Source: a bacterium
GTDB lineage: Bacteria > Electryoneota > RPQS01
Assembly: GCA_036504735.1 (NCBI GenBank)
Contig: DASXUQ010000017.1
Span: forward strand, 283,349-347,348
Length of the DNA stretch: 64,000 bases
Direction of reading: 5' to 3'
Below, piece after piece: positions 35,701 through 45,218 of the stretch; positions within the stretch are counted from its first letter, which is position 1; every line of letters starts with the position of its first letter. Below the pieces are notes generated by a model. The model was given only the letters and a program-made list of their open reading frames with translations, had not been told where the DNA came from and made no database searches. A program made the position numbers and the translations under genes.

Positions 35701-37778
35701 ACCACGCCGTCGTTATTTCCCTGCGTGCCGCCGGTGTTATCATCGTCCACCGTGTAGTGGCTGAGCATGGGCATGCAGTCTACGTTGTTGCAGGGAATGG
35801 TAAACAGGTAGGGTTTGTGATTCTGCTTGGTTACGGTCAGGTACATGCTGCCGGATGCATTTACGGACACGGGCAACACGATGTGGCCGGCAGCGTCGGT
35901 ATTGCCGACCACCCACGTAGAATCCGAGCCGCGTTTCCACAGGCAGACCAGCGCATTCTGCACGGGCTGATCATCGCCTTGGCGCTGAACCGTAATTTCC
36001 ACGCGGCGCGCACCGACATTCAGAGACGTAGGGTGCGTGACATTGAGGATTTTCGGCACGTCGGTCCACATGGACAGGCCAGGATCGCCGAACAGGTTGT
36101 TGTAGCGGGTGAAAAGGTACCATTCGGACTGGAAGTCGCCGAAAGTGAGAGCGAGCCAGGTTTTGGCGCCGACATAGGCGTCGCCGAGATGCTCCATTCC
36201 GGCATTGACGGCGCCGTACATGAAGCCGCCGGACATGGTGACGTTCTCGGGATGATGCGTGCCGCCGGTGGAGGGGCCGATGCCGCAGATGCCGCCCTTG
36301 GGATTCGATGTGGTTCCCGCGGTCAGCAGAGCTTCAGCCATGCCGTTGGACCCTTGGTAATTGCCTGCACTGCAGGTGACGGTCATCGTTATGGGCAACC
36401 GCCAGCCGGATTGCGTAGCCTCACCCAGACCGGGGTCGACTTCCTGCATCGAGCCGCGCCAGAAGAAGAAGGAGATGCCCTGATTGAAGCGCGTGACGGC
36501 TGCGCTGCGGTCGAAGCCGCTAACCTGTTGCACCACGGAGCTGTCCACGCCGGTGTAGAGGCGGAATTGTCCGGCCGCCCACTGCATCAGGGTATAGTTA
36601 CTGGCGCATTGGAAGGCGGTGCTGGCCTGAAAATAGGCCTTGTGGAACCACATGGTATCGGCCACGCCGGGGGAGCTTTCCATGTGCGGATTGCGCTCGT
36701 ACCCCAAAATCTTGGCGTGAATGGTGGCCATGGCGGATGTGCTGCCGCCGCTCAGACGGCCCACGGCAACTTCTTCAAGATCATCGCCGGTCAGGTCGGC
36801 ATAGAAGTGGTCGAAGTTGCTGAAGTCTCCGGGAATGCCAACGCCCGACCAGTCGGGATCACCCATCAGCGCCACATATTCGAGCGGGCCGGCGGTATTA
36901 TCATTATAGGCTGCCAGGATGGCGTTCTTCACCGTCTGTGGCGAGGAGACGTCCGACAGAGCGGCGATCTGAACTTTGAACCCTTTGCGGGTCTTCCACT
37001 CGGCGAGGCTGTCGGCAAAGTTGCGAATCTGCGAACTGGTGCTGGTGACGATCAGATACCTACCGGGAGTCGTGGTGGCGTCATCTAAGGCACTGTCATC
37101 GAGATTGGAGATTGCGTTGCGGTAGATCGGCACCCAGGAGCCGGAGATGCGGTGCGGGTGCGTCAATTCACGGATGCCGGGCTGGTTATTGGCGACCACG
37201 TCCACGCTGATGTTGCGATAGATGCGCGCCTGATGCGTGACCGGATTGACCTGCACGGGATGCAAGGTCACCTGCACGACGCGGAAGTCGCGCATGATCA
37301 TGGGATCGGTCATGATCGCTACATTGGCCGGGTACCAGCCGTCCTTGGTGTAAATGTCCGGATCCCGCACCAGACGGGATACATCCCCTTCAACGCCTTG
37401 ATACGGCAGGGAATTGATATTGTCCACAACGTCATACTCGGCGTCGCTGATGACCAGATCCACGCCACCCGTGTTGGGGATCTGGTAGAATCGGCTGACC
37501 TGCGGAACGGTGGGATGGCCTTCCGCGGGAATGAACGGTTCTCCCTGAAGGGAGAACGCTTGAAAATTCTCATACCCCACTACTTGGTTTTCGGTCACCA
37601 CGGCGGGGGACCGAAGCGAGATCGACGTGTGAGCCGGGGACATTTTGGTAATGTCCAGCGCCACACCGGTGCCGGGAGTGTGTGCCCGATCGAAGGCGAA
37701 GGGCACGGCAGGAGCGGCCAAGGCAGAAAGGGAGATCATGCACAGGGCGCAGAGCGACAACCTTATGAGCCGGACCAT
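32754..37778 (-). CDS. Giant C25 (gingipain-related) protease-like protein with T9SS type-A sorting domain
   Basis: 1674 residues, ATG with GGAGG six bases upstream. Signal peptide 1-22; gingipain-type propeptide about 60-230; C25-like domain about 235-560 (GRYLIVTSTSSQIRNFADSL; YVALMGDPDW). The Cys expected as nucleophile is in TVTCSAGNYQGS near 470, but the usual GHGS motif with the catalytic His reads FFFWRGSMQE near 439. Downstream come Ig/CARDB-like beta domains, a carboxypeptidase-regulatory-like repeat near 1145-1215 (VDGHVLDAATNQPLAGVHVA), a propeller-like stretch near 1300-1450 and the sorting tail (QQNYPNPFNPTTQIRFDLPQ). It is divergent from the nine-gene operon. Surface protein handling is likely; proteolytic activity is uncertain. 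Confidence 0.88.
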   Translation of the reverse strand: MVRLIRLSLCALCMISLSALAAPAVPFAFDRAHTPGTGVALDITKMSPAHTSISLRSPAVVTENQVVGYENFQAFSLQGEPFIPAEGHPTVPQVSRFYQIPNTGGVDLVISDAEYDVVDNINSLPYQGVEGDVSRLVRDPDIYTKDGWYPANVAIMTDPMIMRDFRVVQVTLHPVQVNPVTHQARIYRNISVDVVANNQPGIRELTHPHRISGSWVPIYRNAISNLDDSALDDATTTPGRYLIVTSTSSQIRNFADSLAEWKTRKGFKVQIAALSDVSSPQTVKNAILAAYNDNTAGPLEYVALMGDPDWSGVGIPGDFSNFDHFYADLTGDDLEEVAVGRLSGGSTSAMATIHAKILGYERNPHMESSPGVADTMWFHKAYFQASTAFQCASNYTLMQWAAGQFRLYTGVDSSVVQQVSGFDRSAAVTRFNQGISFFFWRGSMQEVDPGLGEATQSGWRLPITMTVTCSAGNYQGSNGMAEALLTAGTTSNPKGGICGIGPSTGGTHHPENVTMSGGFMYGAVNAGMEHLGDAYVGAKTWLALTFGDFQSEWYLFTRYNNLFGDPGLSMWTDVPKILNVTHPTSLNVGARRVEITVQRQGDDQPVQNALVCLWKRGSDSTWVVGNTDAAGHIVLPVSVNASGSMYLTVTKQNHKPYLFTIPCNNVDCMPMLSHYTVDDDNTGGTQGNNDGVVNAGETIDLPIHIRNFGTTATATGISATMTSTNPHVTVVNGTTTYADIAPGDSVVGAQPFRIHMAPTTPNHDVVQLTLTITSNAAQSSGVLELSCVAGDLEFQRSQFVDGAFGPGATRNLSITVKNNSLVPLTGVTGHLQSFSPFVTLNTVDAAYGAIGAGARDSNLTSPFVVSANPMAFRGHQAPMLLVLTGDNGFVDSTQFVISVGTATTTDPSGPDAGGYFAYDNTDVSYELHPTFSYVDLASHQGINLNIDDSGEKTSTSQVWSTYRLLPFPVKFYGRTYDTLTICSNGWCAFGNQAWYDIARNYPIPAMQAPEAMIAPYWDDLVTSGSSLGVWVRHDPDSGRYVIQWKATNAGSPAVGLDFEVVLYDSVARPTMDGNNHILVQYNHAAMSLNITQDNERPGCTIGIQAPRGMVGLPIAYCDWTNPSMATIQDGRAILFTTDARVLFGQVDGHVLDAATNQPLAGVHVATDRYGFQGVTDATGHYHLTNVMIGNYRLIASKYRFNTDTVANVLVSLDSTTVVDYSLHHPEITLSTEAVVDTAVDDAIQATFNIVNNGNGLLDYTTRLFYAGDENTTPWDSVGSVDVTTGTNDHLLWGCEFWRDQWWASGAAAMDGHGMLYRFNRDGSPAGSIPQPSTTPLGWFDMATDGNLLYGSDSRAIYGINAQGEVMDTIPSPLNPSRAIAYDPRLDLFWVADYSSDIYAIDRSGTQIARVPNNGASALSITGLAWNADDPNGYKLYIFSRDPNQAPTRIRVTRMLPVQPFTRETATDLAGLPGDQAGGCTVTSNWNNSLVVFGALLHNGSAGDRIGIYETAFNSSWISLSPATGTVGGGQSQQMTVNLNPTILRTANYTVMAHISSTVCDTLMRLPITFVVRHTPTDVKPQPPQSIPTQFALQQNYPNPFNPTTQIRFDLPQAQHVRLRIFNALGQLVATLVDETRDAGSYTITWDARNVSTGLYLYQIKAGNFVETRKMLLMK

Positions 37779-38403
37779 GAGAATCCTCCAACAGATGTGA
37801 GACAGTTACGTTTCTGGCGGCGAAAGCAAACGGAAACGGCTTGGGCTGCTCTGCTGAGGCAGGGCCAACAAAGCCGTCTGCGATCTCGGAGTGGATTCGG
37901 AAGCGGGTAGGTACGGTCGGCCAAAACCGTGCAGGAATTTCCGAAGCAATCAAAGATACGGGATCATCGCCAGCATGTCAAGATGTTATGTCACGGAATT
38001 GAAAATTCATGGCTGTCAAGGCAACGGGTACTTTTTTGAGGTCGAGATGATCAGGAGGGGCAGGGTGCAATGCGGGCTCTATCCTGCCGCGCGACGGTGC
38101 TTTGGCAAGGAGCGAGGCGGCCTCCGTACGTTTGTTCATGGCCGGTTCTGAAGCCAACCTATGCAAAAATAACATCGTTTTCGAGGCATTTGCGCAGTGT
38201 AGACTGCGTCGAGCGTGATCATATGCTCACTGTCATATTATAAAGTATTGAAATTTAAAGTCGATTCTAAAGTGGAGTGGATCATCTCCATTGGATAATA
38301 ATTTGCATTTCTCTTGACTTTGCAATGGAAGATGCTGATTTTGGTGGATGATGCGGTCCAACCTCATAAGCCACGTACTCGTCTACTTTGGATGTTTCCC
38401 GCG
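37779..38403. other. Long divergent promoter region
   Basis: 625 bases between the C25-like gene and the nine-gene operon, with no credible gene. The right half (about 38200-38330) is markedly AT-richer than the surroundings (e.g. TATTATAAAGTATTGAAATT) and probably holds the operon promoter; TTGACT at 38314 could be a -35 element, but a convincing -10 is lacking. Confidence 0.55.
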
Positions 38404-39522
38404 ATGAAAACCAACCTATTGGTCCTGATTCTCATGGGTCTTGCCTGCGGTCTGTTAATCAGTTGCGGCTCGACTCAATATGCGGCAGTGAAGCGGTACA
38501 TCAGCCACGAGGACTTCACACGGGCTCAGACGGAGTTGGAAGCCACCGGCCCTTCGGATGCCCAAGGCTGGGCTTTGCTGGCGGAGTGCCGGCTCCTGCA
38601 GCAGGATTATCTCGGATTGGCCGATGCCGCGCACCGCTCTTTGGCGCTCTCGGACGAATTCCGCGGGGAGATCAACCACTTTCTGCAACTGGCGTTTATC
38701 GAACAATTGAATAGCGGGATTCTGGCTTTCAATGATGGCAACGATCCCGAAGCGTCGCGGCTGTTCAACCAGCTCCTGGTGTACAGTCAGGCGATCCGCG
38801 AGTACATGACGCCACAGATGGTCAAGACCAGCCAGCGGGTGGCCGGACTGGCCGGCGCAGTGTCCATCCGGCTGAAGAACTTCCCCAGCGCCCGGGCGTA
38901 TCTCGAAGGGCTGCGTTCCCAGTGGAAGAGCAATCCAGCGCTTTTGGAGCGCGTGGCGTTCATCTATTTCCAGATGGGCGAACCCCAGCTTTGCGTAGCG
39001 ACCTGCGAGAGCCTGCTGGTGCGCGAGCCGAAGAACACGACGGTCCTTGAACTGCGGACTCAGGCCTGCCAGCAGCTCGGCCATGCCGACGCGACGGTAA
39101 ATGCCTACCGCGACGCCCTTGAACTATCGCCGGATTCCATCATTATCCATCGCAACATCGGCATCATACTTTTCCAGCTCGAAGAGTGGAAAGAGGCGCG
39201 ATCGCATCTGGCGATTGCCTTCCACAATAAGCCGGCGGACTCGTTGAGCCTGCTGGTCATGATGTCGGAGTGCCTCTATAATGAAGGGGATTATGAAGGG
39301 GCCTTGCAGGGCTTCAAGCGCGCGGCGGAAGGGGAGGGGGGCAGCCCCGACCTTTACAAAGCGATGGGGGCCTGCTACCGCTGTCTGGGAGACCGCAAGC
39401 AGGCGGACGTCGCTTTCCGCGAAGCCACGCGCGTCGCGGGGCGCAACCGGACCAGTGCGGCGCTCGATTCGGCAGGCATTTCACCGGGAGATTTGCAGAG
39501 GATAGGGAGAGACGGCAAATGA
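38404..39522 (+). CDS. TPR-repeat lipoprotein, first gene of the nine-gene operon
   Basis: 372 residues from the ATG at 38404, which starts a lipoprotein signal (MKTNLLVLILMGLACGLLIS then CGST). The rest is helical and made of tetratricopeptide-like repeats (AQTELEATGPSDAQGWALLA; YRDALELSPDSIIIHRNIGI; LYKAMGACYRCLGDRKQADV). TPR lipoproteins act as scaffolds for envelope complexes. The ribosome site is poor, and the frame is open to 38314. The stop overlaps the next start (ATGA), so translation is coupled to the giant VCBS protein. Role within the proposed export apparatus is inferred. Confidence 0.85.
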   Translation: MKTNLLVLILMGLACGLLISCGSTQYAAVKRYISHEDFTRAQTELEATGPSDAQGWALLAECRLLQQDYLGLADAAHRSLALSDEFRGEINHFLQLAFIEQLNSGILAFNDGNDPEASRLFNQLLVYSQAIREYMTPQMVKTSQRVAGLAGAVSIRLKNFPSARAYLEGLRSQWKSNPALLERVAFIYFQMGEPQLCVATCESLLVREPKNTTVLELRTQACQQLGHADATVNAYRDALELSPDSIIIHRNIGIILFQLEEWKEARSHLAIAFHNKPADSLSLLVMMSECLYNEGDYEGALQGFKRAAEGEGGSPDLYKAMGACYRCLGDRKQADVAFREATRVAGRNRTSAALDSAGISPGDLQRIGRDGK

Positions 39523-42500
39523 AAAGGCTGCTGTGTACGCTGCTGCTGTGTCTGAGCTTCGGTCCCGGTGCCTGGGCTCTGGATGTGGTGGGGACCTTTC
39601 CCCCTGCGAATTCCGAAAATTTTGTGACGGGCGATACCCTGCGCGTCTGGTTCGATGCCGTGCCGGGAGCGACTGTCGCGGTCTCTATTCAAGGGGCCAA
39701 TGCAGGCTATCCGGTAGGATGGCGCGGCGTCCACGGGGATACATTGCTGGTGGTGCCGCAGCATTACTGGATGGTGGGAGAGCGCGTGACGGTCTCGGTG
39801 TTCGGCACGAACGTGATTCACCCCTACACCTTTACGTTCAGTGTGGCGGTGCCGATGGCGACCAGCCTTTCCAGCCCCAACACGCGAAACCTGCAATATG
39901 GCTATTATCCCCGCTCCATGGCGGCCTCGGATTTCGACGGGGACGGACTGGTGGATCTGGCCATTCTGTTTACCGACCGGCTGGGCGTGGTTCGCAACAG
40001 CGGCGTGGCGCCGTATTTTGACGGCACAACCTTGACGTGGACGGATGGCGGGCACGCCGCGTGCGATGCTCCGCGGATTCTGCGCGCGGCCGATCTGAAC
40101 GGCGACGGTCTGCCGGACCTTGTCGCCAGCGACCCCATTCGGAATACACTCCGCATCTATCCGAATACGTCCGGCGGCGGAGTGCTGCAGTTCGGCGCGC
40201 CCATCGTGCTCACCTTTCAGATGGTTGGCCCCAGCGATTTCAAGCTTGCGGATATGAACGCCGACGGTCTGCCGGATATCGTGGCCATTGGACGGCTTTT
40301 CGACCCCGACTTCAGCCGCATGGCGGTGCGGCGGAACCACGGCAGCTTCCTGTTCGATAACGCGAGCGAAGAATCCAACTGGTATATCGGCCTCGATCCT
40401 TCGATGCTGGACATCGCCGATTTCGATCAGGATGGAAAGCTGGATGTGATCGTGAGCTGCCGTGGCGACAAGACGGTGCAGTTGCTGCGAAACTGGTCCA
40501 TCAATCCGTTGAACTTCAATGTGCAGACGGCCATCGATTCGCTGCCTGCCGGACCGGATGGGGTGATCGCCGACAATTTGTATCCGTGCTGGAACAGTCC
40601 GGACGACCGGCAGCGGCCCGACATAGTAGTATGGAGCCGCGGTGTGCACTCGATTGCGCCGCACGGCGGGCGGAACGTGCTGGACGATGAGCCGTTCATC
40701 AACCGCTATTGCGGAAACGGCGGGGCGAGTTTCTCCGAGCCGAACAGCGTCACCATTCCCGGGTATCCGCTGCAAATTACGCTCGGGTCCTTTGACAATC
40801 TGTACGACTTTCCGGATAAGGACTGGATCATCATCCGGCAGGATCCCGCGGTGGGACTCGTTGCGCAAGCCTACGATGACCAGCTCAATCCCCTCGAACA
40901 GATTGGATCGCTGCAAAATCCGGTATCCAGCCTGATGTTCGATCTGGACCTCGACGGCGATCTGGATCTGTTCTTCATGGATAACGGCGACAACTCCGTG
41001 GGCGATGAGAAGATCGTCTACCTCTATACTCCGGTTACGGTTGAACATCCTACGGTGGATTTCGGACTGACGCCGATTACCGGCGCCACTCGCACGTTTG
41101 GCTACTCGTATGTGAATATGCGGCCTTATCCGGAGATCATCACGGGGGTAGACATTCCGTTTCCGGACAGCGTCTTCAGTTTCATCTCTCCCGCGTTTCC
41201 CGACACCTTGCTGCCCGGCACAAGTGTGGGCTTGACCTTTGGCTTTACGCCGCGGGATTCGATTTTCTACGGCCCGCAGGAAGCTCAAATCTTTTTTGCT
41301 GGCGGCAGCGGAGCATCGGGCGATACGCTGATGTTGACGGGTGTGGGCGGACGCTCTGTGCTGGAGACTGTTCCGCCCAGCGGGCAGGCCCACAGCTTTG
41401 ACATCGATTTCGGCACGCTGGAACCTACGGGCATCACCACGGTCACTTTCCCGCTGGCGAACAGCGGCAATTACCCGCTGCATGTCGCCTACAACACGGC
41501 GCTGCTTGACCGCTTCTCGCTGATCGGTCCGCCGGTGGATTCGGTGCAGGCGCACAGTGTCAGCACCACGACGACGGCAGTACGATTTACCGCGCCTTCG
41601 GTGGAAGGGTCGGTGCGGGAATGCATCACCATTTACGACAGCACCTTTTATCAGTCGGACTGGTTCGGTCCGCGCAACCGGCTGGTGCGCGATACGGTGT
41701 CCTGCTGTTTCCGCGCGCGAGTGATCCGAAATTCCCTGCCGCAGTTCGTCTTTCCGAATATCTCACCCTTTGAAGGTGACCGGGACACTGTCCGCATCCG
41801 GATATCCGACCCCAACAGCTTGCCGGGACAGGATTCGGTTCGCGTCCAGTATCTCGGAGTCACGCCCGAAAGAAGCCATTTTGTGACCGATCCCGCCACC
41901 TTTGCGGAGGGCTGGGTCGGCGGCGCTTTCGATCTGATTTACCACGTGAATCATGGGCTGCCGCTTTCCGGGGAAAATTGCACGCTTTTCTTCCGCGCGT
42001 GGGACTTCCAGTTCCCGGGCCGTACGATAGATACCTCCTGGTCCGTTCATGTGAATGACGTGGACGACGCGCCGGTCTGTATTCCGGGAGACACGACGAT
42101 TAACGTGAACGAAGGCGAGTTTGTGTCGGCCTCCGTACGGGTCTGGGACGAAGAGAACGAAGCCTTCGACGTGTATTCCGTGGGCAGGCCCGCTTCGGCG
42201 CAGGACACCTTTGGCGTGGTGCCGGGTTTGTATTCGCTCACGTGGCGTCCGGATTTCGATGCGGCGGGGACGTATGTGGTGCAGGTGATTGCCCATGAGC
42301 GCGATCATCCGTGGCTGGGAGACACGGCGCGGGTAGTGATCATCGTGCATGATCGTTTCCCCAATTTGCAGGTTACGGACCTGCGATCGACGCCGGCGTC
42401 CGTGGAACGCAACAACCCGGTGCTGATCAGCTACTCGTTTCGGGAGCAGTTAGGCGTCCCGGTGCCGACGCCGTTTACGGTGATCCTCAAGGATTCCATG

Positions 42501-43301
42501 CCGGGGGCGGTGCGGATCCTGCTCTCGCGTGATTATGAATCTCTGGCCGCCGGCGCGGTGGTTACTGAATCCTATACGTACTTCCTGAATGTGTGCGGGG
42601 CGCATATCGTCAGTGTCCAGGTTATTTGCTGGGGTCCCGATCTGGATTCTACCGACAACTGGCGCGCGGTGTCTATCCCGGTGCGTTGTCCCGACCTTGC
42701 CGCCGGCAATATTGTCGTGCCTCCGCGGGTGCACAAGAACGATGACATGCCGATTGAAGTCACGGTGGAGGAGCGCAACGGCGTGTCGATGGATACGACG
42801 TTCATCGCGGTGCTGAAGGTGCATGCGGCGGGGCTGACGCGCACCGTGGCGGCGCTGCCGTTCCACGGCTTGGGTGCGCATGCCTCCGCCACGCAATCCT
42901 TCTCCTGGGCGCCGGACACGTGCAACACGCACGAGTTCGAACTGCAGGTGGTCGCACCGCCGGGGTGGGACGCGAACCCGGCCAATGACATCACGCGGCG
43001 TTCGATGGAGGTAGAGTGTGAACCGTTCCACGTCTATCCGTTGCCCTTCACGCCGAACGGCGACGGATACAATGATACGCTGCACTTCGCCTTCGGGGAC
43101 AACACGTACAAGTGGCCCGTGGTGACCATCTTCTCGCTGGATGGCCGCCTGGTATCCACGGAGCGCAGTTTCCGGTCCAACTCCATTGTCTGGCTGGGGC
43201 GCGACCGGTACGGCAAGGAGTGTCCGCCCGGCGCATATCTGTACACCTTCCAGAACGGCGACAAGAAAATTACATCCGGCATTATCTACGTCGCAAGGTG
43301 A
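39519..43301 (+). CDS. Giant VCBS/FG-GAP surface protein with type-B (CHU_C-like) C-terminal domain
   Basis: 1260 residues. Signal peptide 1-20 (MKRLLCTLLLCLSFGPGAWA). Residues of about 125-500 contain VCBS/FG-GAP propeller repeats with calcium-type loops (ASDFDGDGLVDLAI; AADLNGDGLPDLV; DFDQDGKLDVIV; DLDLDGDLDLFF). Then follow HYDIN-like (about 510-610) and Ig/CARDB-like domains. The end reads FTPNGDGYNDTL with a FlgD-like strand set (VVTIFSLDGRLVSTERSF), the gliding-motility/type-B sorting domain. In Bacteroidota such proteins are exported by T9SS with the help of a PorP/SprF protein encoded just downstream, exactly as here. Likely an adhesin or filament. Confidence 0.88.
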   Translation: MKRLLCTLLLCLSFGPGAWALDVVGTFPPANSENFVTGDTLRVWFDAVPGATVAVSIQGANAGYPVGWRGVHGDTLLVVPQHYWMVGERVTVSVFGTNVIHPYTFTFSVAVPMATSLSSPNTRNLQYGYYPRSMAASDFDGDGLVDLAILFTDRLGVVRNSGVAPYFDGTTLTWTDGGHAACDAPRILRAADLNGDGLPDLVASDPIRNTLRIYPNTSGGGVLQFGAPIVLTFQMVGPSDFKLADMNADGLPDIVAIGRLFDPDFSRMAVRRNHGSFLFDNASEESNWYIGLDPSMLDIADFDQDGKLDVIVSCRGDKTVQLLRNWSINPLNFNVQTAIDSLPAGPDGVIADNLYPCWNSPDDRQRPDIVVWSRGVHSIAPHGGRNVLDDEPFINRYCGNGGASFSEPNSVTIPGYPLQITLGSFDNLYDFPDKDWIIIRQDPAVGLVAQAYDDQLNPLEQIGSLQNPVSSLMFDLDLDGDLDLFFMDNGDNSVGDEKIVYLYTPVTVEHPTVDFGLTPITGATRTFGYSYVNMRPYPEIITGVDIPFPDSVFSFISPAFPDTLLPGTSVGLTFGFTPRDSIFYGPQEAQIFFAGGSGASGDTLMLTGVGGRSVLETVPPSGQAHSFDIDFGTLEPTGITTVTFPLANSGNYPLHVAYNTALLDRFSLIGPPVDSVQAHSVSTTTTAVRFTAPSVEGSVRECITIYDSTFYQSDWFGPRNRLVRDTVSCCFRARVIRNSLPQFVFPNISPFEGDRDTVRIRISDPNSLPGQDSVRVQYLGVTPERSHFVTDPATFAEGWVGGAFDLIYHVNHGLPLSGENCTLFFRAWDFQFPGRTIDTSWSVHVNDVDDAPVCIPGDTTINVNEGEFVSASVRVWDEENEAFDVYSVGRPASAQDTFGVVPGLYSLTWRPDFDAAGTYVVQVIAHERDHPWLGDTARVVIIVHDRFPNLQVTDLRSTPASVERNNPVLISYSFREQLGVPVPTPFTVILKDSMPGAVRILLSRDYESLAAGAVVTESYTYFLNVCGAHIVSVQVICWGPDLDSTDNWRAVSIPVRCPDLAAGNIVVPPRVHKNDDMPIEVTVEERNGVSMDTTFIAVLKVHAAGLTRTVAALPFHGLGAHASATQSFSWAPDTCNTHEFELQVVAPPGWDANPANDITRRSMEVECEPFHVYPLPFTPNGDGYNDTLHFAFGDNTYKWPVVTIFSLDGRLVSTERSFRSNSIVWLGRDRYGKECPPGAYLYTFQNGDKKITSGIIYVAR

Positions 43302-43303
43302 CC

Positions 43304-45157
43304 ATGAAAACATATCCGTTCATCTTGCTCTGCCTGGCCATCGGCCTGCTTGCGTCCAGCGGCTTCGCGCAGAATATGTACTCGGGCAATCCGGCGGATC
43401 CGGCGATGCTGGAGTCCGGCTTTGCAAATCCGGCGCTCAACGCGTACATCAAGGACCGGCTTGTGCTGGCCATGACCTCGCATCACGTGGGAGTGGCCGG
43501 CGGATTGTTTTCGATCCGCAGCGGACTGATCAGCTATCATTTGCCGTGGCAAATCCGCGGCGCGGCGGTGGCGGCACAGTTCATGAAGGTCGGCCTCTAT
43601 ACGCAGAATGACTTCCGTGTGTCCTATGGGCGGCGGGTGTATGGCCCGATTTCCGCCGGGGCCAACATCGATGTATTCACGCGGGGCTTCGACCGCTCCG
43701 CGTTTGTGATGTTCGATGAGCGCGATCCGGTGTTCGCCGGCGGCACCAACAAGACGAGCATGTCTCTGGGCCTCGGCATGACCGTGGAGCCGTACCGGGG
43801 GATGATTTTGGGTTTCTCTATCGAGCATCTCAATCAGCCGGATTTGGCTTTGGGCAGTGAGCTGTTTCGCCAGTCGATGATGGCATCATTGGGCCTGAAA
43901 TGGCATCTGCGCGGTTTCAATGCCACGTCGGCCGTCACTTCCCTGCCGCTGGCGCATTACTCGCTCCCGGCGTCGGGAGACGCCGCCAACCGCCTGTTCA
44001 AATACACGGGCGGCGGAATCGATATTCCCGTCGGGCGGGCATCGCTGCGCGCGGCATCCGACGCCAGCGCGGCGCAGATCGAGGCGGAAATTCCGCTGTA
44101 TGAAGCCCTGTATGTGAACTACCGCTATTCCTACCCGACAACCACGATTAACGTCGCGTCGCTGGGGACGCACCGCTTCGGCTTTGTATTCGATTTCAAC
44201 CGCCTGCCGCCGCTGCCCGCCATGCCGTTTATTCCCGCGCTGCCGGCGATTCATACGGAGGTGCGGCCGCTCGGTGCGCCGCCCTCGGCGATGTATTATG
44301 TCTATGCCAACACGGACTCGGCGAACGTGATGAAACTGCATGTGCGCCGCAATGTGGAGAACGGGATTTCGAACCGGAGTCTGGCGCTGGTGTTCCCCGA
44401 AGATTTGGGGAGTTTGAAGGCCGCGCAGAATCCGACGCCACTGAAGGAACTCAATCCGCTGAAGGTGCGTGATCCGCTGGTGCGTCCGCGCGGCTATTAC
44501 TCGACCAACTATCGCAGCGCTCTGGAAGACATTGGGCAGCAATTGCGCGGCGGCAAGTCCCGGGCGCGGCAGGAGGTCATCAGCTTCCCCGGCACGGAGA
44601 AGCGGGCCAACGCGCTGGTCAATGCGCTGACAGGCGATCATCTTGCCGTACAGACGTCGGTGCCGATTTTCACCACCAGCTCCGCGCCGCTCAGCGCCGA
44701 CAGCGTGGAAAAGGTGATTGCCGCCAGTGAGGACGTGCAGCGCATCGTGCAGCCGGAGCAGGCCATCTTCCATCTGGTGCCGATGTTTCAGGGACCGGCG
44801 GTGGACCGCTGGAGTCTGGAAATCCGCAGTGCGCGGGAGGCGGCGGTGTGCGGCTTCTCCGGCACAGGTTCCCCGCCCGATTCCGTGGCGTGGAACTGGC
44901 AAGATTCCAAGGGTCAGATCGTGTCGCCGGGCCTGTACTACTATTTGCTGAAGGCGGTGGATGGAGATGGCCGGGTGACCTACAGCGACCGTGGCAAGTT
45001 TGAAGTGATCCATCGCTCCCGCTCCCTCTCGATTGACGTCACGCGCCGCTCGCGCGTGGGCGACGTGGACGCGGACAAGTATATCCTCATCGTGGGTTCG
45101 GAACGCGTGCCCTTCGAAACACCCAAGTCCGATACAACCCGGGTCGTCCCGCAGTGA
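43304..45157 (+). CDS. PorP/SprF-like outer-membrane protein with FlgD-like C-terminal extension
   Basis: 617 residues. The ATG at 43304, two bases past the preceding stop, starts a signal peptide (MKTYPFILLCLAIGLLASSG then FAQ). Residues of about 20-330 resemble the PorP/SprF barrel: MYSGNPADPAMLESGFANPA, GPISAGANIDVFTRGFDRSA, RGMILGFSIEHLNQPDLALG and a strand-rich end (LGTHRFGFVFDFNR). Canonical members are about 300-330 residues. The second half is periplasmic or extracellular, ending in a FlgD-Ig-like domain (VSPGLYYYLLKAVDGDGRVT). It should be the partner that exports or anchors the type-B protein encoded immediately upstream. The PorP link is by pattern, not by search. Confidence 0.72.
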   Translation: MKTYPFILLCLAIGLLASSGFAQNMYSGNPADPAMLESGFANPALNAYIKDRLVLAMTSHHVGVAGGLFSIRSGLISYHLPWQIRGAAVAAQFMKVGLYTQNDFRVSYGRRVYGPISAGANIDVFTRGFDRSAFVMFDERDPVFAGGTNKTSMSLGLGMTVEPYRGMILGFSIEHLNQPDLALGSELFRQSMMASLGLKWHLRGFNATSAVTSLPLAHYSLPASGDAANRLFKYTGGGIDIPVGRASLRAASDASAAQIEAEIPLYEALYVNYRYSYPTTTINVASLGTHRFGFVFDFNRLPPLPAMPFIPALPAIHTEVRPLGAPPSAMYYVYANTDSANVMKLHVRRNVENGISNRSLALVFPEDLGSLKAAQNPTPLKELNPLKVRDPLVRPRGYYSTNYRSALEDIGQQLRGGKSRARQEVISFPGTEKRANALVNALTGDHLAVQTSVPIFTTSSAPLSADSVEKVIAASEDVQRIVQPEQAIFHLVPMFQGPAVDRWSLEIRSAREAAVCGFSGTGSPPDSVAWNWQDSKGQIVSPGLYYYLLKAVDGDGRVTYSDRGKFEVIHRSRSLSIDVTRRSRVGDVDADKYILIVGSERVPFETPKSDTTRVVPQ

Positions 45158-45218
45158 GCCGTCAGATGTCAAACGTGTTGCATTGCATAGCAGCCAATCC
45201 GGAAGCAGCAACGGAACG

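Noticed and set aside
37891-38151. An 86-codon plus-strand frame in the divergent promoter region
   Set aside because: No ribosome site, no family likeness, and composition unlike neighbouring genes.
39375-41555. A 726-codon minus-strand open frame opposite the VCBS protein gene
   Set aside because: The Arg/His-rich product is typical of antisense frames; the plus strand shows clear FG-GAP repeats.
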